Part shown: positions 35,443 through 46,100 of the stretch, piece after piece
How the letters are laid out: each line of letters opens with the position of its first letter
Position numbering within the stretch: the first letter of the stretch is position 1
Origin: Shewanella psychrophila
GTDB taxonomy: Bacteria > Pseudomonadota > Gammaproteobacteria > Enterobacterales > Shewanellaceae
DNA length: 64,000 nt
Assembly: GCF_002005305.1 (NCBI RefSeq)
Contig: NZ_CP014782.1
Span: 806,001 to 870,000, forward strand
Reading direction: 5' to 3'
Position numbers and translations under genes: made by a program
The notes under the pieces: generated by a model
Seen by the model: only the letters and a program-made list of their open reading frames with translations
Databases searched by the model: none
What the model was told of the DNA's origin: nothing

Positions 35443-37161
35443 ATGATAATTGCAACTAAAAGCCTATCACTGAGAGACTTACCCATAGCAAAAAAATTTG
35501 CTTTACCTGGCATTGTCTATATTTTAGGGATTTTCATCATAGCGATTACTGTGTATGTCTTTATTAACGATCAGCGCGCACGTAATATTTTGATTTATGA
35601 TGTCATAACCCAAAAAAATATCTTGTCTAACTTAGAAAGTAATCTTGCTCGGGTCAATGAAGGCCTGAATCAGATGCTGTTCTTTGATCGTCGAGAATTT
35701 GATGCATTATTATTGGCTAAGGCCGAAGACTTTCAGTCGGCTCTGGTGGAGTTTAAGTATATTTCGCAGCGGCACGACTTTATTAACGATGAGTCTTTAG
35801 CGGAAGAGATAGAACCAGTACTCGAGCTGATGAGATCTCAGTTGATTAAGGCTGTAAGCCATTCATTTAATAGCAATCTCAGAGGGGAGGGAAAGTCATA
35901 CCAACAAGAATTTATTATGTATTCGAATCAAATTAGAGAGTTTACCAATGATGCTTTATACGGTAAGTCAGAATTGGTAGAAGCCCTATTAAAAGAGAAT
36001 GCTCATAAAGAATGGCTATTTTCTCTCTTCTTCCTAATGGAAGTCATTCTAACCGCGCTGCTGAGTTACTTTATGCATCTGCTCATATCCAGGCAACTTA
36101 TTTTCCCTATCAATAAGATCAAGCTCATAAGTGACGAAGTGATTAAGCGTTACGCTATTAATGATAATGACGGTCTGAATTATGAAGTGTTATTGACACG
36201 ACTCGCCTTGATAAAATCCAAGGATGAAGTGGGGGATCTAGCCAGACAATTTTTGGTCATGATGCAGACCATAGATAACGGCAGAAAAATAGAGTCTGAA
36301 AAAAAACAAGCCATTGAACAGCTTTATAGCACATTAAAACAGACCAATGAGCAAGTCTTGAAAACCAAAGGGGAATTAAACCTTCGTAATCAAGAATTAG
36401 AAAGCATACATGAGCAGCTAATCACATCAAATAAACAGCTGGAACAATCGGCAAAACTTTCTTCAATAGGAGAGATGTCGGCAGGCATTGCCCATGAAAT
36501 AAATCAGCCTCTTGGGGTGATAAGGTTATACACAGATTGCATGCTTCTGGTTCAGGGACATGCCCCTAAGATCAATGTAATGCTAGAAAAAAACTTAATT
36601 CAAATAGAGCGGATAAGTAAAATAATTAACCACCTTAAAGTGTTCAGCCGAAATGAGCAGGTTGAAGAAAGGGAAGCCATTGCTGTGGATTGGCTTATCG
36701 ATCAATCCTTGATCCTCATTACCCCGGAATTGAAATTGCATTCCATTACACTGGCTATCAACATCCAAAACAAGGGCCAGTCAATATTGTGTAATCAGGT
36801 TCAGCTATTACAGGTGCTGACCAATCTACTCAATAATGCTAAAGATGCCATCATCGAACTTGAATCTTTAACCCCGCCTCAGGGGATAGAAAAAGTCATA
36901 TCGATAAATGTCCATTGTCGTTCAGGGCGTGTCTTGATCGAAGTCAGTGACACAGGTGCAGGGATCCCAAGTACACTGATCCGAAAAATATTCCAACCTT
37001 TCTATACCACTAAGCCTGTCGGCTTAGGTACCGGGCTAGGATTATCAATTTGCTACGGGATAATAGAAAAGCATGCCGGCACGATAGAGTGCAGGAGTCA
37101 GCAAGGATGCGGGAGTACTTTTTCAATCGACTTACCCCATGTGTTGGCATTGAGTTCATAA
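35443..37161 (+). CDS. membrane sensor histidine kinase
   Basis: 572 residues. TM1 lies at about 20-41, a periplasmic sensor region of about 150 residues follows, then TM2 at about 191-215, a HAMP-like stretch to about 280, a coiled coil to about 340, and the kinase core. The phospho-acceptor is His351 in SAGIAHEINQPLGVI, the NtrB-like H-box. The N-box is LTNLLNNAKDAI, the G1 box SDTGAGIP, and the G2 box GLGTGLGLS. The periplasmic domain is not one I recognise. It sits between an NHL lipoprotein gene (14 bases) and a receiver gene (12 bases), clearly one operon. Confidence 0.93.
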   Translation: MIIATKSLSLRDLPIAKKFALPGIVYILGIFIIAITVYVFINDQRARNILIYDVITQKNILSNLESNLARVNEGLNQMLFFDRREFDALLLAKAEDFQSALVEFKYISQRHDFINDESLAEEIEPVLELMRSQLIKAVSHSFNSNLRGEGKSYQQEFIMYSNQIREFTNDALYGKSELVEALLKENAHKEWLFSLFFLMEVILTALLSYFMHLLISRQLIFPINKIKLISDEVIKRYAINDNDGLNYEVLLTRLALIKSKDEVGDLARQFLVMMQTIDNGRKIESEKKQAIEQLYSTLKQTNEQVLKTKGELNLRNQELESIHEQLITSNKQLEQSAKLSSIGEMSAGIAHEINQPLGVIRLYTDCMLLVQGHAPKINVMLEKNLIQIERISKIINHLKVFSRNEQVEEREAIAVDWLIDQSLILITPELKLHSITLAINIQNKGQSILCNQVQLLQVLTNLLNNAKDAIIELESLTPPQGIEKVISINVHCRSGRVLIEVSDTGAGIPSTLIRKIFQPFYTTKPVGLGTGLGLSICYGIIEKHAGTIECRSQQGCGSTFSIDLPHVLALSS

Positions 37162-37173
37162 GAGGAGATAGCT

Positions 37174-37551
37174 ATGTCAAATATTCTTATAGTCGATGAT
37201 GATGTTGATTTTTCTGAGGCCTTACTTGACTCCTTGTCAATGCTTCTGAGCCATTATCAATTTATCAGCTGTGGTGAATCTACCCAAGTATTCGACTTAA
37301 TATACAGTTTACCTGTTTCTCTTGTCATTACGGATATGGTGATGCCGGATGTGGAAGGAATTGAGATCATCACCCGCTTAAAACAAGACTGTCCTAATAT
37401 ACCTATCATCGCTATGTCAGGCGGTGGCCGAGTCGGGGGAAGTAACTATCTTATCTTGGCAGATGCGTTAGGGACCGATGCCATTTTTGATAAACCATTG
37501 AGCGTGCTTGATATGTCAAGAAAAATCGAAGAGTTGCTAGGTTCTAGTTAG
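37174..37551 (+). CDS. stand-alone response regulator receiver
   Basis: 125 residues, a single CheY-like receiver with no output domain. The acidic pair lies in VDDD (8-10), the phospho-acceptor is Asp54 in VITDMVMPD, and the conserved Lys is Lys107 in FDKPL. The loop after MSGGG (GRVGGSNYLILADALG) is slightly longer than usual. It is 12 bases after the kinase gene behind AGAGGAGAT, so the kinase is its probable partner. Without an output domain it must act by protein contact or pass phosphate on. Confidence 0.93.
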   Translation: MSNILIVDDDVDFSEALLDSLSMLLSHYQFISCGESTQVFDLIYSLPVSLVITDMVMPDVEGIEIITRLKQDCPNIPIIAMSGGGRVGGSNYLILADALGTDAIFDKPLSVLDMSRKIEELLGSS

Positions 37552-37613
37552 GTATAGTCGATGGCATTTGGTCATGACCTTGAGCATTATGGCTAAGTTG
37601 AAGGCCTTCAACA

Positions 37614-37634
37614 CTCAGCCCGTTTAGGGCTGAG
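37614..37634. terminator. hairpin between the receiver gene and the dGTPase locus
   Basis: CTCAGCCC at 37614-37621 pairs perfectly with GGGCTGAG at 37627-37634 around GTTTA. No T-run follows on either strand, so termination is only a guess for this convergent gap. Confidence 0.4.
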
Positions 37635-37663
37635 AGGTGCTGGTAATAGTAGGCAGACTGGAT

Positions 37664-38994
37664 TTAGAGCTCTCGATTAAACTCTATCATGGAGCCTGCA
37701 TTTGGGCTAAATAGTTGCTGGTGTAGTCTTGCTGCAAACTCATCGGTCATGCCAGAGATATAATCAGCAATCACTCTGTGGCTGTTCAAGCCCTTGTTTG
37801 TGCTATTGCGCCATCTTTCTTGAGTATTTATCGGTAATAACCGCTCTGGATCGGATTCAAATGCCTCGAATAACTCCATGACGATCTGCTGACCTTTGTA
37901 TTCAAGCATCTGAATTTCGGGTTTTCTTATCACATATTTAAATACAAATTGCTTCAATATCTCCAACGCTTCGGAGAAATTATTGTCTAGACCTGCATTA
38001 TAGCGTAGTAAGTTTTCTTCAAAGTCGGGATTGATCTGAATATCTATGGCGGTGACGAACCCATTGACTAAGGTGCCGATGGCATCTTTTCTCAGGTGAT
38101 GCTTGTTAGAAAAGAGCTTAGTACCAATTGAACAAAATTCATCCCTGATCCAATTGTCTTCACTACAGGACAGTTTACTACCCACATCCATTTGCCATTG
38201 ATCCGGATTGACGATTCCCATGACTATGGCATCTTCGAGATCGTGCACGGCATAGGCAATATCATCGGCTAACTCCATGATAGAGCAATCTAGTGATTTG
38301 TAGCGCGTCCGCATATGTTGTTGACCATCGACATTCTGATGCGAGAGAAATTTTTGTCTGTCACTCTCAGATAATGGAGACAACACCCAATTTAAGATAT
38401 CTATATCATCATCAAAAATGCCTTTAACTGGCGGCCATTCTGAGGGTTTGAGTTGGCGAATGTTTGTGACAGGCTTGCTGAACTGCGATGGAGACTCGAG
38501 TATGAGGCCGGGTACTTTAAGATCCCCAATAAGGTTCTACGACACAGATTCATTCCGTAAAACTCTGTATAAGGTTCAAGACCTGTGAGGATCCTGAATG
38601 TTTGGCCATTTCCCTCAAAGCCTCCGTGTTCCCGCATCATGTAATTGAGTGCAACTTCGCCGCCATGGCCATAAGGGGGATGGCCTATGTCATGAGCTAA
38701 GCACAGGGATTCGATCAAACTCATGGAGTCAAACAGGTAGTCTAATTGAGGCTGCTTCTGTTTCAGTTGGGCACGAATACCAGTACCTATCTGAGAAACC
38801 TCTAGAGAATGAGTTAGCCGGGTGCGATAGAAATCGTTCATGCCGACTCCTAGCACTTGGGTCTTAGCTTGCAGGCGTCTAAAAGCGGCCGAATGTAAGA
38901 TACGTGCCCTATCTCTTTGATAGGGACTACGGTGATCATTTCTGCGTTTCTTATCTTCTGTTAAACGTCGGGCATGCCATACTGACTCTGTCAT
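37664..38994 (-). pseudogene. dgt: dGTP triphosphohydrolase, broken by a -1 frameshift
   Basis: Two frames on the minus strand together make one dGTPase-like protein. The first (38994 down to about 38513) encodes MTESVWHARRLTEDKKRRND, the HD-type metal site THSLEV and CLAHDIGHPPYGHGGE, and ends properly at LLGILKYP. The second frame carries on without loss (GLILESPSQFSKPV, KGIFDDDIDILNWVLSPLSE) to the stop at 37664. The break is at a G-run on + (38510-38512): one more G would restore a single frame of 443 residues. dGTPases cleave dGTP to deoxyguanosine and triphosphate. It may be a real recent inactivation, a phase-variable tract or a sequencing error. Confidence 0.88.
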
Positions 38995-39038
38995 TGTGAT
39001 CCTTAACCTTAGTAAATCTTTGGAATTAGGCTGAGTAA

Positions 39039-39626
39039 TTAGAGTAACTGGTTGATATCGTCTAAATTTAAGTTAAAACTTGGAACAAAACAATCGATAA
39101 AATACTCTACCGCTGGATCGGGGTTTTCTTTAAGTGATTGCTCTAAACGTTTTCTGGCAGTATTAAATTCACTGTTACCGGCCCCATGTTCCTCAAGGCA
39201 TTTCAAATACGCACAAATAGTGTCTGCAGATTTGACTAAAATCTTGTATTGGGCATCTGAATGCTCACTTACTAATAAGCTTTTATAGTCTTCCCTGAAT
39301 TCTTCCGGAACCATCTCCAGCAACCTTTGCTCTGCTATGGCTTCAATTTTTTTGTATTCAGATTCTATCTCTTTGTTGAAGTACTTTACTGGGGTCGGAA
39401 GATCGCCGGTAATGATTTCACTCGCATCATGAAAAATAGCGACTGTAGCCGCTCTGTCAGGGGAAAGAGATGTACCGAACTTGCGATTACTGATGATAGC
39501 TAGGCTATGTGCCACCATAGCGACTTGTAGCGAATGTTCTTGCACATTTTCACTTCTAACATTGTACATTAGCGGCCAGCGTTGAATTAATTTCATGCGA
39601 GCTAGGTGAGCAAAAAGGTGACTCAT
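39039..39626 (-). CDS. yfbR: 5'-deoxynucleotidase YfbR
   Basis: About 195 residues of the HD-domain family. ENVQEHSLQVAMVAHSLA has the first His, AIFHDASEIITGDLPTPVKYF the HD pair, and VKSADTICAYLKCLEE the last Asp. It removes phosphate from deoxynucleoside 5'-monophosphates. ATG 39626 is chosen because SHLFAHLARMKLIQRWPLM matches the E. coli N-terminus; the TTG at 39638 is an alternative. In E. coli its neighbour is yfbQ (alaA); here the alaA gene lies 9 kb away, beyond the giant adhesin gene. Confidence 0.93.
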   Translation of the reverse strand: MSHLFAHLARMKLIQRWPLMYNVRSENVQEHSLQVAMVAHSLAIISNRKFGTSLSPDRAATVAIFHDASEIITGDLPTPVKYFNKEIESEYKKIEAIAEQRLLEMVPEEFREDYKSLLVSEHSDAQYKILVKSADTICAYLKCLEEHGAGNSEFNTARKRLEQSLKENPDPAVEYFIDCFVPSFNLNLDDINQLL

Positions 39627-39698
39627 ATTTGTTTGCAACTTAATTCAATGACTACATAAAGTTACATTAGCACAAGCCTTTCAGATAGAGTGAGATAA

Positions 39699-39920
39699 TT
39701 ACTTATCTCGTGTAAATCTATATCTCCAATTATCTGTTTTCAATTCAGCCACGCGAAACAGTGTCACCAGTATGAATTCATTATCCTTTCTTTTCGTTAT
39801 ATCAAGCTGTAACCGTTCACGACGTGCACCTCTTGGCAACCTATGTATCAAGGTGTGATCATGAGGAGGGAATCCCCATTGTATATTGTCTCCAGATGTA
39901 ATTATGCACACATTGTGCAT
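39699..39920 (-). CDS. possible small hypothetical protein
   Basis: A 73-codon frame starting ATGCACAATGTGTGC and ending at TAA. The peptide is basic (RLPRGARRERLQLDITKRK) with no membrane helix or recognised motif. No strong ribosome-binding site precedes the start. It fills part of a 550-base gap between yfbR and the adhesin promoter. It looks like a protein in composition, but I cannot support it further and it may be non-coding. Confidence 0.35.
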   Translation of the reverse strand: MHNVCIITSGDNIQWGFPPHDHTLIHRLPRGARRERLQLDITKRKDNEFILVTLFRVAELKTDNWRYRFTRDK

Positions 39921-40057
39921 AGCTTTTCATGTCGTTCTCTTTTGTGGGATTTATATAGACACTTCATTAAGTTAGACGCTTGTACCAGTCATGCGGGTAT
40001 AGTTGGTTTATGTGGCTGACATATGGTGACGGGGTAGCGGTTTTAACTGTTCAAAAA

Positions 40058-40086
40058 TTGACTTAATCCTATTAAAAATGTAATAT
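40058..40086 (+). promoter_or_regulatory. strong sigma70-type promoter of the adhesin gene
   Basis: TTGACT at 40058-40063 and TAATAT at 40081-40086 are separated by exactly 17 bases, one of the best promoter matches in the window. Transcription would start near 40093 and leave a leader of about 84 bases. Confidence 0.65.
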
Positions 40087-40105
40087 GCCGACCGTTTTTT
40101 TACTG

Positions 40106-40121
40106 ACACAACAAGTTGTGT
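40106..40121. promoter_or_regulatory. palindrome in the adhesin leader
   Basis: ACACAAC (40106-40112) and GTTGTGT (40115-40121) are exact inverted repeats around AA, at about +13 to +28 from the predicted start. It is followed by TTT. It could be an operator for a repressor or a small attenuating hairpin. Confidence 0.5.
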
Positions 40122-40176
40122 TTTCAGTATGTTGTAAGTGTTGCGGGCTTGATGCCTGTTATCCTGGAGAATTGAA

Positions 40177-43100
40177 TTGAAAAAAGTGGTAATTACGCAA
40201 TCCGGAGAAGTTTTGCTTGCTAGCGGTGAGATCAAGCTCGAAGTAAACGATGTGGTGGAAAATATCACTCAGGGTAAACGCATCCAGTCAGGATCAATTC
40301 TCCTCATAGAAGACAGTGCAGAAATCAGCATAGTTTATGACGATGGTACTGTTTATCATCAAGCTCAACAGGGGCAGACTGCACAAGATGATGAAGTTAG
40401 TGGTGCTTTGTCTGATGCTGCAGAGATTGCGCAACTGCAAGATTTAATTTTAGCCGAACAAGACCCTACAACTCTGTTACCAGACACCGCTGCGGGTTCA
40501 GGCTTGGATAATGAGGGTGGAAGTAACTTCATCTCTGTGGGACGAACCGGCAATGAAACCCTTGCTGGGGCTGGTTATTCTACCATTGGTCTTACTCTCG
40601 GCAATGTTGATGCAACAAAGGGGGCTGGTGGCAGTGATGTTGATGAGCTCTCCACTCTGGAAGATGACGGCAATACTATTGCAGAGGACACTGTTGCGAT
40701 TGGAAATGTGTTGGATAACGACACTGATATTGATAATGACCTCAGTGTAGTGAGCTTCGAAGTCGAAGGTAGCACATACATTGTTGGCACCACGGCCATA
40801 TTGGAAGATGGCAGCTTAGTACTTAGCAGCGATGGTAGTTACACCTTCACGCCTAATGAGAGTTGGAATGGTACCGTACCAGTTATCACTTATACAGTGA
40901 ATACAGGCTTGAGTGCGACATTGAACATAGTCGTTACTCCAGTAGATGATGCCAGCATTCTGGCCGATGATAGTAATACTATTGCAGAGGACACCGTTGC
41001 GACTGGAAATGTGTTGGATAACGACACCGATATTGATAATGACCTCAGTGTAGTGAGCTTTGAAGTCGAAGGTAGCACATACATTGTTGGCACCACGGCC
41101 ATATTGGAAGATGGCAGCTTAGTTCTTAGCAGCGATGGTAGTTACACCTTCACGCCTAATGAGAGTTGGAATGGTACCGTGCCAGTTATCACTTACACGG
41201 TGAATTCGGGCTTAACTTCGACCTTAACTATCAATGTCACGCCGGTGAATGATGATTTTACCGATAACAATGAAGTACGTAGCATTGAAGAAGACAGTCC
41301 TGAAATAGTCGGTAATGTTATCGATGGTACCAGCGTCGACGGTGAAATTTCAGTAACCAGCTTTACCATTACTGGTGATAATACTGTCTATCAGGCTGAC
41401 GGCAGCGATATTAATATCGCCAATGTCGGTAGCTTTAGCTTGAACAGTGACGGTAACTACACCTTTACTCCAGCCGCCAACTATAACGGTGTTGTGCCGG
41501 TGATCACCTATAGCCTGACCGATGGCTCAAGTGCTGCTGGTTCAAGCGATGAGACGTCAACTCTAAGCATCAATGTTACGCCAGTGAATGATGATTTTAC
41601 CGATAACAATGAAGTACGTAGCATTGAAGAAGACAGTCCTGAAATAGTCGGTAATGTTATCGATGGTACCAGCGTCGACGGTGACATTACAGTAACCAGC
41701 TTTACCATTGCCGGTGACAGTACTGTCTATCAGGCAGACGGCAGCGATATTAATATCGCCAATGTCGGTAGCTTTAGCTTGAACAGTGAGGGCGACTACA
41801 CCTTTACTCCAGCCGCTAACTATAATGGTGCGGTGCCGGTGATCACCTATAGCCTGACCGATGGCTCAAGTGCTGCTGGTTCAAGCGATGAGACGTCAAC
41901 TCTAAGCATCAATGTTACGCCAGTGAATGATGATTTTACCGATAACAATGAAGTACGTAGCATTGAAGAAGACAGTCCTGAAATAGTCGGTAATGTTATC
42001 GATGGTACCAGCGTCGACGGTGAAATTTCAGTAACCAGCTTTACCATTGCTGGTGATAATACTGTCTATCAGGCTGACGGCAGCGATATTAATATCGCCA
42101 ATGTCGGTAGCTTTAGCTTGAACAGTGACGGTAACTACACCTTTACTCCAGCCGCCAACTATAACGGTGCTGTGCCGGTGATCACCTATAGCCTGACCGA
42201 TGGCTCAAGTGCTGCTGGTTCAAGCGATGAGACGTCAACTCTAAGCATCAATGTTACGCCAGTGAATGATGATTTTACCGATAACAATGAAGTACGTAGC
42301 ATTGAAGAAGACAGTCCTGAAATAGTCGGTAATGTTATCGATGGTACCAGCGTCGACGGTGAAATTACAGTAACCAGCTTTACCATTGCCGGTGACAGTA
42401 CTGTCTATCAGGCAGACGGCAGCGATATTAATATCGCCAATGTCGGTAGCTTTAGCTTGAACAGTGAGGGCGACTACACCTTTACTCCAGCCGCTAACTA
42501 TAATGGTGCGGTGCCGGTGATCACCTATAGCCTGACCGATGGCTCAAGTGCTGCTGGTTCAAGCGATGAGACGTCAACTCTAAGCATCAATGTTACGCCA
42601 GTGAATGATGATTTTACCGATAACAATGAAGTACGTAGCATTGAAGAAGACAGTCCTGAAATAGTCGGTAATGTTATCGATGGTACCAGCGTCGACGGTG
42701 AAATTTCAGTAACCAGCTTTACCATTGCTGGTGATAATACTGTCTATCAGGCTGACGGCAGCGATATTAATATCGCCAATGTCGGTAGCTTTAGCTTGAA
42801 CAGTGACGGTAACTACACCTTTACTCCAGCCGCCAACTATAACGGTGCGGTGCCGGTGATCACCTATAGCCTGACCGATGGCTCAAGTGCTGCTGGTTCA
42901 AGCGATGAGACGTCAACTCTAAGCATCAATGTTACGCCAGTGAATGATGATTTTACCGATAACAATGAAGTACGTAGCATTGAAGAAGACAGTCCTGAAA
43001 TAGTCGGTAATGTTATCGATGGTACCAGCGTCGACGGTGAAATTTCAGTAACCAGCTTTACCATTGCTGGTGATAATACTGTCTATCAGGCCGATGGCAG

Positions 43101-46100
43101 CGATATTAATATCGCCAATGTCGGTAGCTTTAGCTTGAACAGTGACGGTAACTACACCTTTACTCCAGCCGCTAACTATAATGGCGCGGTGCCGGTGATC
43201 ACCTATAGCCTGACCGATGGCTCAAGTACAGACAGTTCAAGTTTAGCCATCACAGTTACGCCGCAAGCTGATCCATTCGATGATGCTGATGAAACATTGA
43301 CCATTGAAGAAGACAGTGGCATGACGACGGGTAGCTTGCTTACAGGCAGTAGCAGTGTTGAGGGGGCGCTAAGTATTCAAAGCTTCTCGGTTGATGGCCA
43401 GAACTATGATTTCAGTGGTGGCAGCAGCGTTAGCGTCAATTTAACCAGCGGTGAATTTCTCATAGAAAGCGACGGTAGCTACAGCTTTATTCCTGCTACT
43501 GATTGGAATGGTATTGTCCCTGTAGTGAACTACACCGTGAGCGATGGGCTGACGACTAATGACTCGAGTCTGACGATTACGGTGACTCCTGATAATGATA
43601 ATCCAAAGATAATTTTCACTTCGGATACAGTCGTTTCTGAAGAGGGATTAACCGCTGGTCTTGCTGATAATCAGGGTAGTTCGGATACAACTGATTCTGT
43701 GGCTGCAACCGGAATGTTTAGCTTACAAGATATTGATGCCGATACACTTAATGTCATTCTTTCCGGTCCTGATGGAGTGACCTCCGATGGGCAAATCATT
43801 CAGTGGCTGTGGAATTCAGACTCACAGACATTATCGGGTTATGTCGGTACCCTCGGCGAGAGTGATTACCAAGAGATATTAGACATTAGCTTGACTCCAC
43901 CGTCTGGTCATTCATCTGGCGATTGGGGTTATGAGTTGACCCTGAAGGGAGCTGTGGATCATGACAATGGCAATACAGAAGATACACTAACCTTAGCCAT
44001 CGGAGTCAATGTCTCCGATGGACATGGCGGCACTGCGAGTGGAAATTTCACTGTCACTGTTGAAGATGATGCCCCTGAGTTTACAGCTGTTTCTGCCGTT
44101 GAAGTGGTGTTTAATGATATTCCAGCCCCTTTAATTGGAGAGACTGACTTAACCCAATCTCGAGGCACTCGTGGTTCCCTTGATTTTGAAGGATTCACCA
44201 TTACAGGCAGGGGGTTTTCCTCTGCAACAGATCCCACTTTGGTGGATAGACCGCTATACGGCAGCAGCCAAGGTATAGGTGTTCAAAGTGCAGGTTCTCC
44301 CTACCTCAATTTAAAAAATGAAGTTGAATTTCGTAAGTTTGAAGACGGCAGTACTGCTTCGGAAGAGGTGGTTATCACCTTAGATCCTGGTACCGTAGCA
44401 TTTGGCATGCACATAGAGTTTAGCCAGATGTTTGGTGGTGAGCTCGAGACTGGCGTGGTTGAGTTTTACCGTGATGGTCAAATGGTCGCGTCGCAAGCTT
44501 TTACATCCGATGCAGTTCATGGTGATTATGCGGCTAACTTTGAGGTGCTTCAAGGCGGTTTCGACACTGTAATTATCAAGGCAACCGATAATGGTCACTC
44601 GGCTGCACATGGAGATAACAGTGATCTGACGATAAAATCGATAGAGTTTGTGGGCACAGAAACAAGCGATCCCATTGCTTATGCGTCGGGAACAGTCACC
44701 CCACAGTGGGGGGCTGATGGAGCGGGTTCTATCGAACTGACCGGGAGTGATGAAACCGCGCTTATGACTAGTAGCGGAGAAGCTATTTACATCACTCAAT
44801 CGGGTAATACCTTGTTGGGACAAACCACTTCGGGAGTCGTGGTCTTTAAGCTCGAGTTCACACCGGGTACCGGGCAATGGGATTTCCATCAGTATCAGGA
44901 TATGAAGCCCACTTCCGATGGTGATATCGACTTTAATATACTCATTACTGATGCCGATGGCGATAGTGTCGAGGGCGCGTTTGCGGTGAAGCCTAAAACG
45001 AGTACCCCGCCTGAGACTCAGGAAGACAGTATCCATTTACATGAAGGTCAGTCAATGAACTTCAATGAGGCCAGCTTGTTAGGCAATGATGATAATTATG
45101 ACTCAGGTTCTTTGTCTGTTATCTCGCTTGCCACAAGTCGCTTTGGTGGCGACGCAATAACTGCAACAGAGCAGGGCGCTAGTTTCACCACGGCACTTGG
45201 TGGCATAGTAACGATTAATCCCGATGGCAGTTATAGCTATCAGGCACCAGTCAGCTTAGATCACAGTAGCGAAGATACCCTGACAGATAGCTTTTACTAT
45301 CAGTCAACAGACGGAGTCGAAAATTCGGCATGGACCAAGGTTACTGTCAATATTGCCGATACGGCACCAGTTGCCAATGATGATACCGACAGTATCGGAT
45401 TTGGTGGCACGGCCCATGGTAATGTTATTACGGCTACCGGCACCGATGGCGCTGGTATTGATATCTTGGGAGCCGATTCGGCGAGCATTTCCTCTGTGTC
45501 ATATAAGGGCACGAGTTACACTGATTTTGATGCCGATGGCAATATCACAATTACCACTGATGATGGCATATTAGTGATGAACCAAGATGGAAACTACAGT
45601 TATCAATCTAGCCTGAATGAATTCGTCAACATGAATTCTGACGATCTGTTTATCGGTAATGGCGTGCAGTTATATGGTTTCAATTCATCCACAAACTTCA
45701 CAAATTCAGGCGACCTGAATACATCGATGCTTACCGGTGATGGCGATGGTATCCGTCAATATAACAAGCAGATAGGTGTCGGTATCAATGAGTGGATCGA
45801 GTATGGTGAGTCCCTGGTTATCGATCTAGAGGCAAACTTCAGTGACGTGTCGTTAGGATTGAATGGCTGGGCGGGAAGCGCAAGTAGCGCCTATGGTCAA
45901 TGGTCAACCTATGATAGCGATGGCAATTTGATGGAGAGTGGCACTTTCTCCGGCAGTGACACACTGAACATCAATTCGAGTCAGCCTTATCAGTATGTTG
46001 TGATTACTGCTGGCAATACCTTTCTATCACTGACCTCGGTACAAACCGCGCTCGCACACCCACTGACCACTGATGAATTTGGCTATATTCTCAGTGATAT

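Noticed and set aside
40008..40268. 86-codon frame on the minus strand across the adhesin start
   Set aside because: It overlaps the promoter, leader and first codons of the adhesin on the opposite strand and has no family match.
41508..43064. five identical 66-codon minus-strand frames spaced 339 bases apart
   Set aside because: They are shadows repeated by the tandem repeats of the adhesin gene.
41251..43284. direct repeats considered as a CRISPR array
   Set aside because: Units are 339 bases, contiguous, in frame and coding, with no unique spacers.
44380..45036. 218-codon open frame on the minus strand inside the adhesin gene
   Set aside because: It lies fully antisense to a well-supported coding region, has no ribosome-binding site and reads as an opposite-strand shadow of Gly/Asp/Ser-rich codons.
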